The notes below the pieces were generated by a model. That model made no database searches and was not told the DNA's origin. It worked only from the letters and a program-made list of their open reading frames with translations. From the NCBI GenBank assembly GCA_032718475.1, contig JAUCBJ010000144.1, forward strand, positions 30,151-94,150: a stretch of DNA of 64,000 nucleotides, written 5' to 3'. The DNA comes from Nemertoderma westbladi (Eukaryota; Xenacoelomorpha; Nemertodermatida; Nemertodermatidae). The translations under genes were made by a program, and so were the position numbers. This document shows, piece by piece, positions 52,754-63,724 of the stretch (positions within the stretch are counted from its first letter, which is position 1; each line of letters begins with the position of its first letter).

Positions 52754-55399
52754 ATGGCCACGGCCAATGACATGAATGAAGAAACTATAAAGGAACAGTT
52801 ACGTCTACTGGGAAGACAATTAAAAAGCCAAAATTCGAAAAAAGTTCTTCAAGCGATGACGGTGTTGAAGTCAATACCGATGTCGGAAGCGTTGTATAGG
52901 GCTTCCGACATTGTACAGATAATCTCATCCCTACAGAATGACCCTGGAAAAGTGGGTCAGTGGTGCAAATATTACCTCCACAAATGGGGTCGGCAATTCT
53001 TGAAATCCAAGAGTTCCAAGGTAAAATCCGACGCAAATATACCTTCGGTTAAAGTACAAACCGGTAATGTATCTGCAATTGGTCATAGTAAGACTGTTTC
53101 CGCCTTGGATACACGATTAGATGTGTCTGAGAGGCCGTCCCGTAAGGAAGAAGTTGTTCCTATCCCTGATCAACTCATCAGTTCTACGTTAACTGGTTTC
53201 GGCGATCACATAACTGGGGCCGGTTCTGATTCACCTTCCAGCAAGGTACGCAACTGGTTGTGCAGGTCAGCGGCTGTTGGAAGCTGCGAAATGTCTAGCG
53301 AAATACGAGACACAGACCGGCATATTCTAAATGACATATCCCAGTTCGGTGTAACACCGGTAAATGGCGGCACCAAGAAAGCTGTAAAACACCCCGATCG
53401 TGGGAGCTGCGTTTTGAATGATAGAGAACCGACAAGCAGTTCCACTACAAACCCCCCAAGAACCAACACGAATCCAGTGTCAAGCAACCGAGGAGCTTCT
53501 ACCGAACATCACAAACACCACAAACATAAATCGAATAAACACCACCGACACCACTCGCATAAACACAGTAACAAAGCGAAATTACATACTGAAAGTAAAG
53601 AAATAGATAGAGTTAAACATGAAATCGATGAGACTAAATGCAATAAAAGCGTTCGTAATGTAACAGAGGAAAATAAAATGCGGGATAAGGCAGATAAATT
53701 TTCTACAAATTCCACTAATAATGTCTGGAATATTCATTTTAATAAGAATCAATCTGCAAACTGCGAGAAAGGAGATAATTCGTTGCGACTTTCTGATCGA
53801 ATTAAAAGCCCAGGGAGACAGAAAGATAAACCGAACCCGGTAAACAAAAAACCCAGCGGTTTTATAAACAATAAACCCAGTGCTTACGTTCCCGGAGAAT
53901 ATTCGCGGAATCTATCGAATCTGAAGTCGTTAGGGTTAGAGGAAGGCGATGTCTCTAAGAGCCTCGCTGACATCGCACTGTCCACCTCGCACTCTAGCCA
54001 ACAGGTTTCCGCTTACCAAAACATTCTTAAAGATTTGGAAACTATTGGGACGACCGCTAAGGAGGTTAATACTGCCTCCAAGGAAGAGTCCACCGATCCA
54101 ATTGAGGTTGACAACAATACAGAAGACGACCACCATACTAATGACCACGAGGTTAATGTTGACGTCTCAACGAATCGCGGCGCTAAAGAATTGGGTGCTG
54201 CTAAGGACAGTGGCATTAACACATCGTTGGAATCAACTCTTTTAGAACAAGCCAAGAAAATAGCAGATTTAGAAAAAATGTTGAGGAGCCAACAGAAACT
54301 CATAATGGAGGAATTCAATGGCGGTAAAGTGAAACGCAGTCGATTAGATGGCACCAAGGAAGTTAAGGAGAAGGTAGGTGAGAACGAGGTGTCCGGTTGT
54401 GGTGCCGGTGGTGTTAGTTTCGCAGAGGCGATATCCGCAGGTGGGAACCGAAAAGGAAGTAAAGTGAAGAAAATAAAGAAGGATAATAATATCTCGAAAG
54501 CGGAGAAACGGAAGTGGGAAGATGTTTTGGGTGTTGAAGATGCGGTTTCTGTTAAAGCGGTTAGCGATGTCATAGGGAATCCAACGACGGATTACAAGCC
54601 GTTGGTGCGTCAGAAACTCGAGGAGAGCGGCACCTCTAGCGCCCCCTGTCCACGCGGCGGTGAACAAAATCGGTTCGCTCACGACGCTTTCGTCTCTAAG
54701 AAGTCTACGACTAGAGTCTGCAGCGGTAAACGTCAGACCGAACGGACCATTTCGACGATGTTGAGTCTGTATGATCAGTGTATCAGAGTCCTTCAGGATA
54801 ATATCGACGGGCTGTATGAGATAGGCGGTGTGCCGTACTCGATACTGGAACCGGTTCTATCCCGGGCTACCGCGGTGCAACTGTATCGGATAGAGTCGCT
54901 TAATGAATACTTAGTGTTGGATACGGACCCGGTGTGGCGTCGGTTAGTTGGGAGGGAGTTCCGAGGAGCGGAGCCGAGGGTTGGGGAGTCCTGGAGGGAG
55001 TTGTACTTCCGGAGGTTTGAGGAGCGGGACGAGCTGCTGCGGTCGTTGGCCGGGAGGATCGCGGGAAGCGAGGCTGTTAAACGGGGGGAGGAGAGACGGA
55101 CGCTGGTTGCTGTGGAGGCGCGAGCACCCAGGGAGGCTCGGCGGGCGCAGAGAAGGCTCGGGGGAGCCCATACGGAGGCTCGGACGCAGTCCGCTGCTCC
55201 CACCTCCGCTATTAACTGCCGACTGTCAGCGTCTACCGCCCCCCGTAGTTCCCAAGGTAGCACTCCGTCCGGGCAAGGGACTCCAGGGCCTAGTCTGCGG
55301 GACATAGACAGTAACCGTTGGCAACAGCCTACCGTAGCTCCCCTTATGAGGAAAGCTCTGAAGATGTTCGCCAAAGTCCGTTGTAAACCTAACAGGTAG
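52754..55399 (+). CDS. ELOA: Elongin A (transcription elongation factor / Cullin-RING ligase adaptor)
   Basis: The frame has 881 residues and reads complete at both ends. The N-terminus (about 10-85) is a TFIIS N-terminal-like helical bundle (KVLQAMTVLKSIPMSEALYR, then VGQWCKYYLHKW). A long polar middle follows, with a His/Lys-rich stretch (about 255-280) and a coiled-coil segment (about 500-525, LLEQAKKIADLEKMLRSQQ). The diagnostic C-terminal region starts near 670 with the BC box SLYDQCIRVLQ, which binds Elongin C. Next come GGVPYSILEPVLSRATAVQL and LYRIESLNEYL (Cullin/Rbx-interaction region), then VWRRLVGREF and ESWRELY. The tail PLMRKALKMFAKVRC matches the family's conserved end. Elongin A stimulates RNA polymerase II elongation as part of Elongin ABC and also acts in a Cullin ligase on stalled polymerase. 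The start ATGG, with A at -3, is a good context. No intron interrupts the frame, so it is either a naturally intronless gene or a retrocopy that stayed intact. Confidence 0.93.
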   Translation: MATANDMNEETIKEQLRLLGRQLKSQNSKKVLQAMTVLKSIPMSEALYRASDIVQIISSLQNDPGKVGQWCKYYLHKWGRQFLKSKSSKVKSDANIPSVKVQTGNVSAIGHSKTVSALDTRLDVSERPSRKEEVVPIPDQLISSTLTGFGDHITGAGSDSPSSKVRNWLCRSAAVGSCEMSSEIRDTDRHILNDISQFGVTPVNGGTKKAVKHPDRGSCVLNDREPTSSSTTNPPRTNTNPVSSNRGASTEHHKHHKHKSNKHHRHHSHKHSNKAKLHTESKEIDRVKHEIDETKCNKSVRNVTEENKMRDKADKFSTNSTNNVWNIHFNKNQSANCEKGDNSLRLSDRIKSPGRQKDKPNPVNKKPSGFINNKPSAYVPGEYSRNLSNLKSLGLEEGDVSKSLADIALSTSHSSQQVSAYQNILKDLETIGTTAKEVNTASKEESTDPIEVDNNTEDDHHTNDHEVNVDVSTNRGAKELGAAKDSGINTSLESTLLEQAKKIADLEKMLRSQQKLIMEEFNGGKVKRSRLDGTKEVKEKVGENEVSGCGAGGVSFAEAISAGGNRKGSKVKKIKKDNNISKAEKRKWEDVLGVEDAVSVKAVSDVIGNPTTDYKPLVRQKLEESGTSSAPCPRGGEQNRFAHDAFVSKKSTTRVCSGKRQTERTISTMLSLYDQCIRVLQDNIDGLYEIGGVPYSILEPVLSRATAVQLYRIESLNEYLVLDTDPVWRRLVGREFRGAEPRVGESWRELYFRRFEERDELLRSLAGRIAGSEAVKRGEERRTLVAVEARAPREARRAQRRLGGAHTEARTQSAAPTSAINCRLSASTAPRSSQGSTPSGQGTPGPSLRDIDSNRWQQPTVAPLMRKALKMFAKVRCKPNR

Positions 55400-55561
55400 T
55401 AGTTAATCGCCATCGCAGTAGAGGCGAACGTCCAATTATTCCACGACAAATCCAGATAAACCCTACTGTCGTGCCAGTGCAGTGCTATAATAATATAACT
55501 ATCGGTGACTAAATGGGCTTTTTTATCAGACTGCATTAAATGTCATTGATTTCCATGTGGG
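55400..55561 (+). terminator. 3' UTR and candidate poly(A) signal of Elongin A
   Basis: The common variant hexamer ATTAAA lies at 55535-55540, about 135 bases after the stop codon. The 27-bp array starts about 20 bases later, which is roughly where cleavage would occur. Confidence 0.4.
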
Positions 55562-56062
55562 CTTTATTTCCCGGGCCACATATATCAGATTTATTTCCCG
55601 GGCCACATAAATCAGATTTATTTCCCGAGCCACATGAATCCGATTTATTTCCCGGGCCACATAAGTGAGATTTATTTCCCGGGCCACATAAATCAGATTT
55701 ATTTCCCGGGCCACATAAATCAGATTTATTTCCCGGGCCAAGTAAATCGGATTTATTTCCCGGGCCACGTAAATCTGATTAATTTCCCGGGCCACATAAA
55801 TCTGATTATTTCCCGGGCCACATAAATTAGATTTATTTCCCAGGCCACATAAATCCGATTTATTTCCCAGGCCACACAAATCAGATTTATTTCCCGGGCC
55901 ACATAAATCAGATTTACTTCCCGGGCCATATAAATCAGATTTAGTTCCCGGGCCACATAAATCAGATTTATTTCCCGGGACACATAAATCAGATTTATTT
56001 CCCGGGCCAAGTAAATCGGATTTATTTCCCGGGCCACATAAATCAGATTTGTTTCCCGGGAT
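55562..56062. repeat. 27-bp minisatellite of alternating palindromes, about 18 units
   Basis: The unit is CCCGGGCCACATAAATCAGA plus TTTATTT. Each unit contains two palindromes, CCCGGG and ATAAATC-A-GATTTAT. Point variants include CCCAGG, CCGAGC, AAGTAAATCGG and CACAAATC. Because the period is divisible by three, open frames arise in both directions (repeat NLIYVAREI on the - strand); these are not genes. Confidence 0.95.
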
Positions 56063-56590
56063 ATGTTATTATTTTTTATTGAGACACCCATTCGTTCATT
56101 CCCTTACCGGGTGAGCCTGACAGAACCAAGACCATTCCCGCGCCATGTTGCTAGGATACAACAAATCTTTCCCGTTTGAATAAGTAAACGAGGATTGACC
56201 AATTGGAGCAGTTATTGTTGCATTGACAATGTCATTTGATAAATGGAAGGATATACAGTACTTAATTAAATGGATAACGTACTTTACGGTATACAGACTT
56301 ACAGTAGGTAGGATACTATGTTTATTTTAAGTTTATACAATTATTATTCAAACAGTCGTAGTGGTTAGTGTTAATAATATCATGTTTAAAATTTCATAGC
56401 TTCATCTTATAAGTCATAATAAATAATTTTCGGTGGATCTTAATGAATAAATTTTGATTGATTATTAATGTTTCGTTTTTTTGTAATAGTTTATCCAATT
56501 TAGTAGCCTTTTTAAATATCTCAATTTCCTATGTGAATGGCGGCTCAAATTATCCCCCCTTTATTTACCATCCTAATTAATTTATTAGGA
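56063..56590. other. Non-coding, nothing recognised
   Basis: This is AT-rich sequence without coding frames, tandem arrays or visible inverted termini. Confidence 0.4.
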
Positions 56591-59060
56591 CGGTAAAGGA
56601 TCATACTAGGTTCCGCCAAACTTTAAAACTAACAACAGAAATGAAATCGGCGACCCCGAAAACCCCCATAAATATAATTTTAGCTTGGTAGTGTGCTTGC
56701 TTCATGTAGGACACTATTAACCAATCAGACCCCATACAGGTAGTTTTGCGCGTGAAAGTTAGAACTTTGAAGGATCTTTGATTATCTCTGAATGACATTT
56801 TTTCGCACGAAAAATACTACTCCGCCATTTCTTTAACAGTTTTTTTGCAATTTTTTATTTATATGATAGATAATTTCATAAGCTTCAATAAATTTCTGAT
56901 CAGTTTTCTTTATTTCCTTTGTTTACGAAATTGCCAATTATCCGTAATAGAAAAGGGAAATACCAAAAGTGGCCGAAAAATATGATGAAAATGAATATGC
57001 TGGTTCCAAAAAATATGGCATCGGAAAATAAAAATGGAAAAATAACGGAGGAGCACTTTTTAGACCCCCCCCCCCCCCCCCCCCCCCCATTAAATCTTCC
57101 TTTAAGGGGAGTAGTACAGGCATCCAATTTTTTTCTGTTTCATCTAGAGCAAATTTTTATCAAGATTCCAAATTTGAAAACCGTTTAGCAAGGTCTGTCG
57201 TACTTCTCGAGAAATGGCTGTCTGTCCGATTGAATGTCGTGTCAGTATAATCCGTCTGTCTGTCGTTGTGTCTGTCCGTCAATAAAAAGAAGCAAACTAT
57301 CTGTCTAAAAAAATTCCCTATATGGGTGTTCGTGGTCGGTGACTTCATTTCTGATGTCAATATTCCAATTTGGTGTCGCCGTTTCTGTCTGTATGCCTGT
57401 CAGTCAGTCCGTCAAAATATAACCGACAGTCTGACTGCCAAACAGACAATTTGGAAGTCATAAAATGTTAAAACTGACATTCGAAATGATTTTTTGCGAC
57501 CAGGAAAACCCTTCTAGCTAAACTTTTAACTTGATTGTATGCCCTTTTCTTATATTTGACAGACAGATTGTCGGTTTAGTCCGAAAGACCGACAGACAGA
57601 CATCAAAATATCAAAAGATAAAATTTAATTGAAAGTGAAAACTGACCTCAGAAATGAAATCAGCGATCAGGAAAAACCCCATAGCAAAAATCTTAGCATG
57701 GTTTTGTGCTTTCTTTTTTCTAGGTACAGTATATATTGACAGACATTATTTCATAATAACATACAGTTTTGCGCGGGAAAGTTCAAATTTTAACGGGATT
57801 TTTCTCAAAATGAGTTTTTAGAATTCTTTCGGTACATGTTTCTCGGTTGTTGTTGGAGCCTTTTTCTGGGAACCTTTTCACCTTTGACAATTTTTTAATG
57901 TAGACGTAGAATAACGTACAGTTGACCAATAATTTTTTTTAATGTTCGTATAAACACCGAATTGCGATTTTAATGTTTTTGACACTAATTATTTGGCAAT
58001 TGTTTTGAAAATTAGGTCAATTTTTCAAAAAATAAGCTAAATATATGAAAAAAAAATTAAATTAAAAATACAAATTGGTTTACCTGAGAGCCCGTTAAAT
58101 TCCGGTGGGAATGCAAGAACAGTTGGCCTCTAAAGTAATCTGATGCGTTCTAAAAGTGTACCGAGGCTTAATAGTAGTTTGTGTGGAAAAAATGCCTGTA
58201 CTGATCCCCTTAAGGGGAGATGGTACCCCAGAACTTTTCAAAAATTGAAAAATTTTCGAAATTTTTTTTTATTAATTCTAAATCAGAATTTAACGTAGAT
58301 TTCAGAAATCGAAATCCTAACATCACATCATAAGCTTATGTTGTCTGTTTGTCAGTCTATTGGTCTGTTTTTCGGTTTGTTAACAAATTATAGATATAAA
58401 AATGTACACCACCTAACTAAAATAATTGCTACATGGGTTTTCGTGGTCGCGGATTTAATTTCCGGGGTCAGTTTTCAAATTTGACATAATCTATTTGTCT
58501 GTCTGTTTGTCCGTCTGTCGGTAAAAAACATAACGAATCACACTACGTACCTAAAATTTTCACTGTGGGGGTTTTTAAGGTCGGTGATTTCATTTCTGGT
58601 GTTATCTTTCCTGTTTGGAGGAGTCTATTATGCCTGTATGTATATTTGTCTGTCAGTCGACCTGTCTGTCAAGAAACACAGACAGACTTAAACAGACAGT
58701 CTAGGTTCATTCAATTATTAAAAATTACATGGGAAATTAAATCAGCAACCAGGAAAACCCCCATATCAGAAATTATAGTAAAGTGATGTGTTTACTTATA
58801 TTTTATCTGTGAGACCGACAGTTAGTCAGATAGACAGATAGACATACCGACAGTCCAGATGTCATCAAACATTAAAACAGATATCAGAAATGAATTCAGC
58901 GTCTACGAAAACCCCTAAATCGTAAATTTTGGTTCGCTGGTGTAGTTTATTATATTTTGGCATATTTTTGAAATTTCCCGCGTTTTACATAAAATTAGCG
59001 GGAAGGTTTGAAAACTAAAAATGCGTTTTTCTCAGCATCTTATTTTTCGTGAAATTTAGA
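56591..59060. repeat. Cluster of degenerate repeats in both orientations
   Basis: A phrase like GTGGTCGGTGATTTCATTTC occurs forward near 57330, 58445 and 58575. Its complement (GAAATGAAATCAGCGACCAGGAAAACCCC-like) occurs near 56640, 57490, 57655, 58740 and 58890. CTGTCTGTC-type simple repeats lie between them. A CACCTAACTAAA...TTGCTAC phrase (58410) is shared with 5405-5450. A 24-base poly-C run lies at 57065-57088. The short open frames reading GVF.VGDFIS come from this repeat. It looks like several copies of an inverted-repeat element inserted head to head; the unit boundaries were not resolved. Confidence 0.6.
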
Positions 59061-59167
59061 AATAAGTGTACTTTTTCTCGAGAACGGCTTGATGGAATTG
59101 GCTGAAATTTTCGCAGCAGGTTTGTTGTAAAAAAAAGCAAAATAATAATATACTAGACCTACTACTA

Positions 59168-62125
59168 CTAAGTCGAGCGAACTGGGACAGTGGAAATGAG
59201 ATCCTTCCAGGCTTCCCGATGCTCCATAGTTGTCGCAATTTCGTTTCTCCCAAGTTCAGTATCCCTTTCAAGTTGATCTATATATGTTATGGCCGGACGT
59301 CCACGACTACGCTTTCCATGAGTTGGTTGCCAGAAAAGTAGATCTGGTATGACCTCTTTACTTCGCCAGCAGTGCCCACTGAATCTTAATCTGCGATCAC
59401 AGATGGTGGTTGATACAGGTGGTATTGTACCATAAAGCTCGGCATTTGTCATGTGTTGTCTCCATCTGATGTTTAGGGCTGCCCTTAGTAGTCTTGTGTA
59501 GCAACCATCAATTCGTTGTTCAAGTGATTTAGTCAGTGTCCTTTGCTTTTTGTCCTTTTTGATACTCTCTATCCATCCTAGGTACTGGAAGTCGTCAACC
59601 TTCCTTAGTTGATTATTATCAATGGTTGTCAAGTTTCCATCAACATTAAAAGTCATGAATTCGGTCTTGGTACCATTTATATGCAATCCAACCTCCTTAG
59701 CAGCCCTCTCCACTTTATTCAGTAGAAGCTGTGCATCTGTTAGCGTATTAGAGAGTAGGGTGATGTCATCCGCGAAGTCGGTATCTGTGACTGTAGTTGC
59801 CGGATATCTACTACTTCTGCGTTCTTGAAGTGTGAATCCCAGATCTTCACCCTTTGTGGCCGTCCTCATTGCGTAATCCAGTACAATTACAAATAGTAAT
59901 GGTGCTAATGTGTCACCTTGCAGTACGCCAGCCAGGATTGAGAACAACCCAGTGTCACCATCTGGTGAGAGTACCTGTGCTTCTGTGTCACAATATAACA
60001 ATCCAATTCCAGCAACGATTACTTCTGGTATTCCATATGCTCTTAGGATTTCAAGCATTTTACCTCTATGGATGGAGTCGAATGCCTTCTTGAAGTCCAC
60101 AAAAGTCATGACTGCGGGGAGATTCTTTGACTTAATTCCTTCAATCAGTCTCCGTAGTGCAAGTATCTGAGCTATTATTGATCTACTTGGCTCTTACGCA
60201 GTAGTATCTCTATGTGGGGCCTAATCCTATATAGAATCATTTTATTGTATATTTCGGCAGCTACCACAAGCAGACAGATCCTACGATAGTTTGTTGGTAT
60301 ACCGAGGTCTCCTTTCTTGGGGAGAGGCTTTAGTTGACCTTTAGTCCAAATTGGTGGAGGCTTTTCCCCTTTTAACATCCGGTTGCAAAATACCTCCGCT
60401 GGAATTTCATCTAATCCACTCGCTTTATTATTGGACATGCTTTTAATGCTTCTTTGGAGTTCGGCAGGTGTGAAGTTCCCTGTCTCTATAGGTAGTGTCT
60501 TGTCATATATTTTCCTTGTAGGGCTGACCTCGATGTTTGGTGGCTGCCCAAGCAAGTTGCTGAAGTGATTTTTCCACTTCCCCACATGTTCTTCGGGACT
60601 ATCGGCTTTGAGGCGCTCCTTTGCACAACTTTTCCGACCAGATACCTCATTCACAGTTTGCCAGGTAAGTCTTGATTGTTGCTGTATGTGACCAGTTGTG
60701 ATTGCTTCAATTTTATGTACTTTTCCTGGCTGATGTTGTAGGCCAATTTAAGATCATCCTTCGCTTTCTCAACCTTGTTAATGTTTTCGGTTGTTGGTTG
60801 TTCAGTTTTTACTTTGTAGGCTATCTGATCTTCTCTCTTACAAGTAACCTCAGAGTTTTGCCATGGCACATACTGTTTTCGTTTGGGTTTCTGGGGGATA
60901 TGCCTCTTAGCTGATTCCTTGTGGGCTTTTATTATATTGTGGTATATTGAAGTGGTAGACTGGTCTTCATCCATTGACTGAAGTGCTTCAAAGCGGTTTT
61001 GAACTTCTACTGTGTAAGCATCCTTTACTGCATTGTCAGTTCTGATTTTCTCCCAGTCATAGTTGATTTGCTTGCTTGTCCTGGGTTTGCTGGCTCTTAA
61101 ACTGAGTCTGATCTCTGCAGTCACAATTCTGTGGTCCGAACCAATTAGGTTGAACGAGCTGTATGCCTCGCAGTTGATCATGCTGTTTCTCCACTTTTTG
61201 TTTATAAGGATGTAATCCAGTTGTGCTTTGGTTCCATTAGGGTATTGAAAGGTCCAAAGCTTCCCCTTACTGTTTTCGAATGTGGTGTTTGTTGGTATCA
61301 ATTCACATTCTTCCATTAGGTCTAAAAGTAAGTACCTATTTCTATTAGAACTAGTGTTATTGATGTCTTCTGGGCCAATTTGAGCATTCAGGTCACCAGC
61401 AATGACTTTAACATTGTGTTTCGGAATGTCCTTTATAAGTCCAGTCAGATCTTCATAAAACTTGACTGCTTGTTCTGGCTCTGAGGCATTGGTTGGACTG
61501 TAGCAACATATTACTGTTGTCTTGGGATTCCCCTCAAATGTTGCTATAATAACCCTGGAATTTATAGATTCGATGCTGTTTAGGGTCTTAACAGAATTCC
61601 TACTCCTCCAATTGATGCATTGGCTGAGTTTCTTACTGCTGAGCTTATTACTAACGTCCATCCATTTACAATGTCATTGTACTTCATGGCAGTGTTTTCA
61701 TGACAAATCCGATGTTCTTGGATGCAGATGATGTTGATGTTATGTTCCATTGCTGGAGCGACCATGTCACCCTGTTTGTTATGTGCTTTCAGCGTGCGTG
61801 CGTTCATTGTAGCAATCTTTAGTGTATTTTTACATTTCAGCAGGTTGGTTCTTCTTTCTTCTCTGTCTTCTGTTCCAGTAGCCGATTTATCGACCCCAGC
61901 CTGGTGTGCCACTGAGGGACGCGGTCCTTGTTGACCCGGGCGACGACCGAGCCGGTATTTCTCCTGGAGGGGTCTCATACTCATATCTTTCAGTTGCGAG
62001 AGTAAACCGCTTGTGGTCGCAACTCCTACAAGCGTCTTCGCAGTAGGTCGCCGTTGGTTGATTGCCTTCCGCCGACCTTGTCAGCATGTCTAGCCGTTGG
62101 TTGATTACATTCCGCCTATCCATGG
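59168..62125 (-). mobile_element. Second decayed non-LTR retrotransposon (endonuclease + reverse transcriptase)
   Basis: Reading on the - strand: N-terminal endonuclease (61984-61580; IATMNARTLK...IICIQEHRI); endonuclease remainder in another frame (61661-60651; VICCYSPTNA, VIAGDLNAQIG, GSDHRIVTAEIRLSL); linker and RT fingers (60654-60175; KASGLDEIPAEVF, LKPLPKKGD); RT palm (60109-59168; TFVDFKKAFDSIHRGK, LQGDTLAPLLF, DTDFADDITLLS). The conserved end RRLRFSGHCWRSKE is near 59400. Breaks: a frameshift around 61600-61660, loss of the NQNGFR-type block near 60175-60110, and an internal thumb deletion after DDFQYLGWIES. It belongs to the same broad family as 45832-49810 but is clearly a different lineage. 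Confidence 0.87.
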
Positions 62126-62559
62126 CCTACAGCCCTGCTGCCGACTGTAGGGGTCCATTTGTTTCACCCTGAACCAAGTGTGCCTCCTGGGTTAGGTTAC
62201 CTAACACTGGTAGAGGAGCATCCAGTATAGACAGTGCGGGGCTTGTATCATCTCTATTGCAGATGCGTACTCAAGCCTTTGCCTTCAATGGTGCCCTAGG
62301 CGCTATAGCCCTCAATGACTTATTTAGTTGACGGAGCTAAACCAACCCACTCTTGATCAACTAAATAATGAATAGGCTATGCTTATCGGGCCTGCCCTAC
62401 TGGGCTGACAGCTACAGGTAGTACTACATTACTGCCATAGTGGTAGCAGGATCTGGGGACCTGACCTGACTAACTGAATTTCTAATATAAACTTCGAAAA
62501 TGTGTCAGTTTTTTTTTGTTTTTGGTGCAATTAAGTGACCCTCAAACATTTTCAACACA
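62126..62559. other. Non-coding, probably 5' region of the - strand non-LTR element
   Basis: No frame is supported. A pair, CTTATTTAGTTGACGGAGC (62309) and GATCAACTAAATAATGAAT (62356), gives a short inverted match. The sequence continues smoothly from the endonuclease region and may be its untranslated leader. Confidence 0.35.
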
Positions 62560-63550
62560 TCTTGACACATCTTGAAGAGCCACTGTACATGGCCGACATA
62601 GCTCTGTGGACTCGAGGTGTAATGGTAAAATTCTGCCACTTATATTTTTCTTGCCAACACATCTTGGAGAGCCACTGTACATGACCGACATAGCTCTGTG
62701 GACTCGACGTGTAATGGTAAAACTCTGCCACTTATATTTTTCTTGTCAACACATCTTGGAGAGCCACTGTACATGACCGACATAGCTCTGTGGACTGGAC
62801 GTGTAATGGTACATAAAACTCTGCCACTTATATTTTTCTTGTCAACACATCTTGGAGAGCCACTGTACTTGACCGACATAGCTCTGTGTACTCGACGTGT
62901 AATGCTACATCTGTACTTGACCGACATAGCTCTGTGGACTCGACGTGTAATGGTAAAACTCTGCCACTTATATTTTTCTTGTCAACACATCTTGGAGAGC
63001 CACTGTACTTGACCGACATAGCTCTGTGGACTCGACGTGTAATGGTAAAACTCTGCCACTTATATTTTTCTTGTCAACACATCTTGGAGAGCCACTGTAC
63101 TTGACCGACATAGCTCTGTGGACTCGACGTGTAATGGTAAAACTCTGCCACTTATATTTTTCTTGTCAACACATCTTGGAGAGCGCCGACATAGCTCTGT
63201 GTACTCGACGTGTAATGGTAAAACTCTGCCACTTATATTTTTCTTGTCAACACATCTTGGAGAGCCACTGTACATGACCGACATAGCTCTGTGGACTCGA
63301 CGTGTAATGGTAAAACTCTGCCACTTATATTTTTCTTGTCAACACATCTTGGAGAGCCACTGTACTTGACCGACATAGCTCTGTGGACTCGACATGTAAT
63401 GGTAAAACTCTGCCACTTATATTTTTCTTGTCAACACATCTTGGAGAGCGCCGACATAGCTCTGTGTACTCGACGTGTAATGGTAAAACTCTGCCACTTA
63501 TATTTTTCTTGTCAACACATCTTGGAGAGCCACTGTACTTAACCGACATA
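62560..63550. repeat. 92-bp tandem array, about 11 units
   Basis: The unit contains GACCGACATAGCTCTGTGG, CTCGACGTGTAATGGTAAAA, CTCTGCCACTTATATTTTTC and TTGTCAACACATCTTGGAGA. Two units share a ~15-bp deletion (GAGAGCGCCGACATAG at 63181 and 63447), spaced about 266 bp apart, which shows higher-order duplication. One unit near 62905 has a partial internal duplication. Frames in both directions are artefacts. Confidence 0.95.
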
Positions 63551-63724
63551 GCTGACAATGACTGATGCTTATATTGAGATATATTATCAGCTTATTATTT
63601 GGCGCAGTGTGTTTGAAAAATTAATCCTGAACAGGAGAAATTTAACCTAAATCAGCTAACCGTTGACTCCAACTACCTGACTACTGAACTACTCCTTGTG
63701 AATACAGGACTTCAACAGGTAACA
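63551..63724 (+). promoter_or_regulatory. Possible LTR end, primer-binding site and leader of an LTR retrotransposon
   Basis: TGGCGCAGTGTG begins at 63600, directly after TATTATT. A TGGCGCAG-type sequence right after the LTR is the usual primer-binding-site form in many Ty3/gypsy-like insect elements. About 115 bases later comes an ATG that opens a frame to the window edge. The LTR itself was not delimited. Confidence 0.4.

Noticed and set aside
53206-55536. Antisense frames across Elongin A (up to 247 codons)
   Set aside because: Shadows of a strong coding frame with recognisable domains on the + strand.
55526-56091. Frames encoding NLIYVAREI repeats
   Set aside because: 27-bp repeat artefact; both strands are open because the unit is palindromic and divisible by three.
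62640-63565. Overlapping 60-104 codon frames on both strands
   Set aside because: Artefacts of the 92-bp array.
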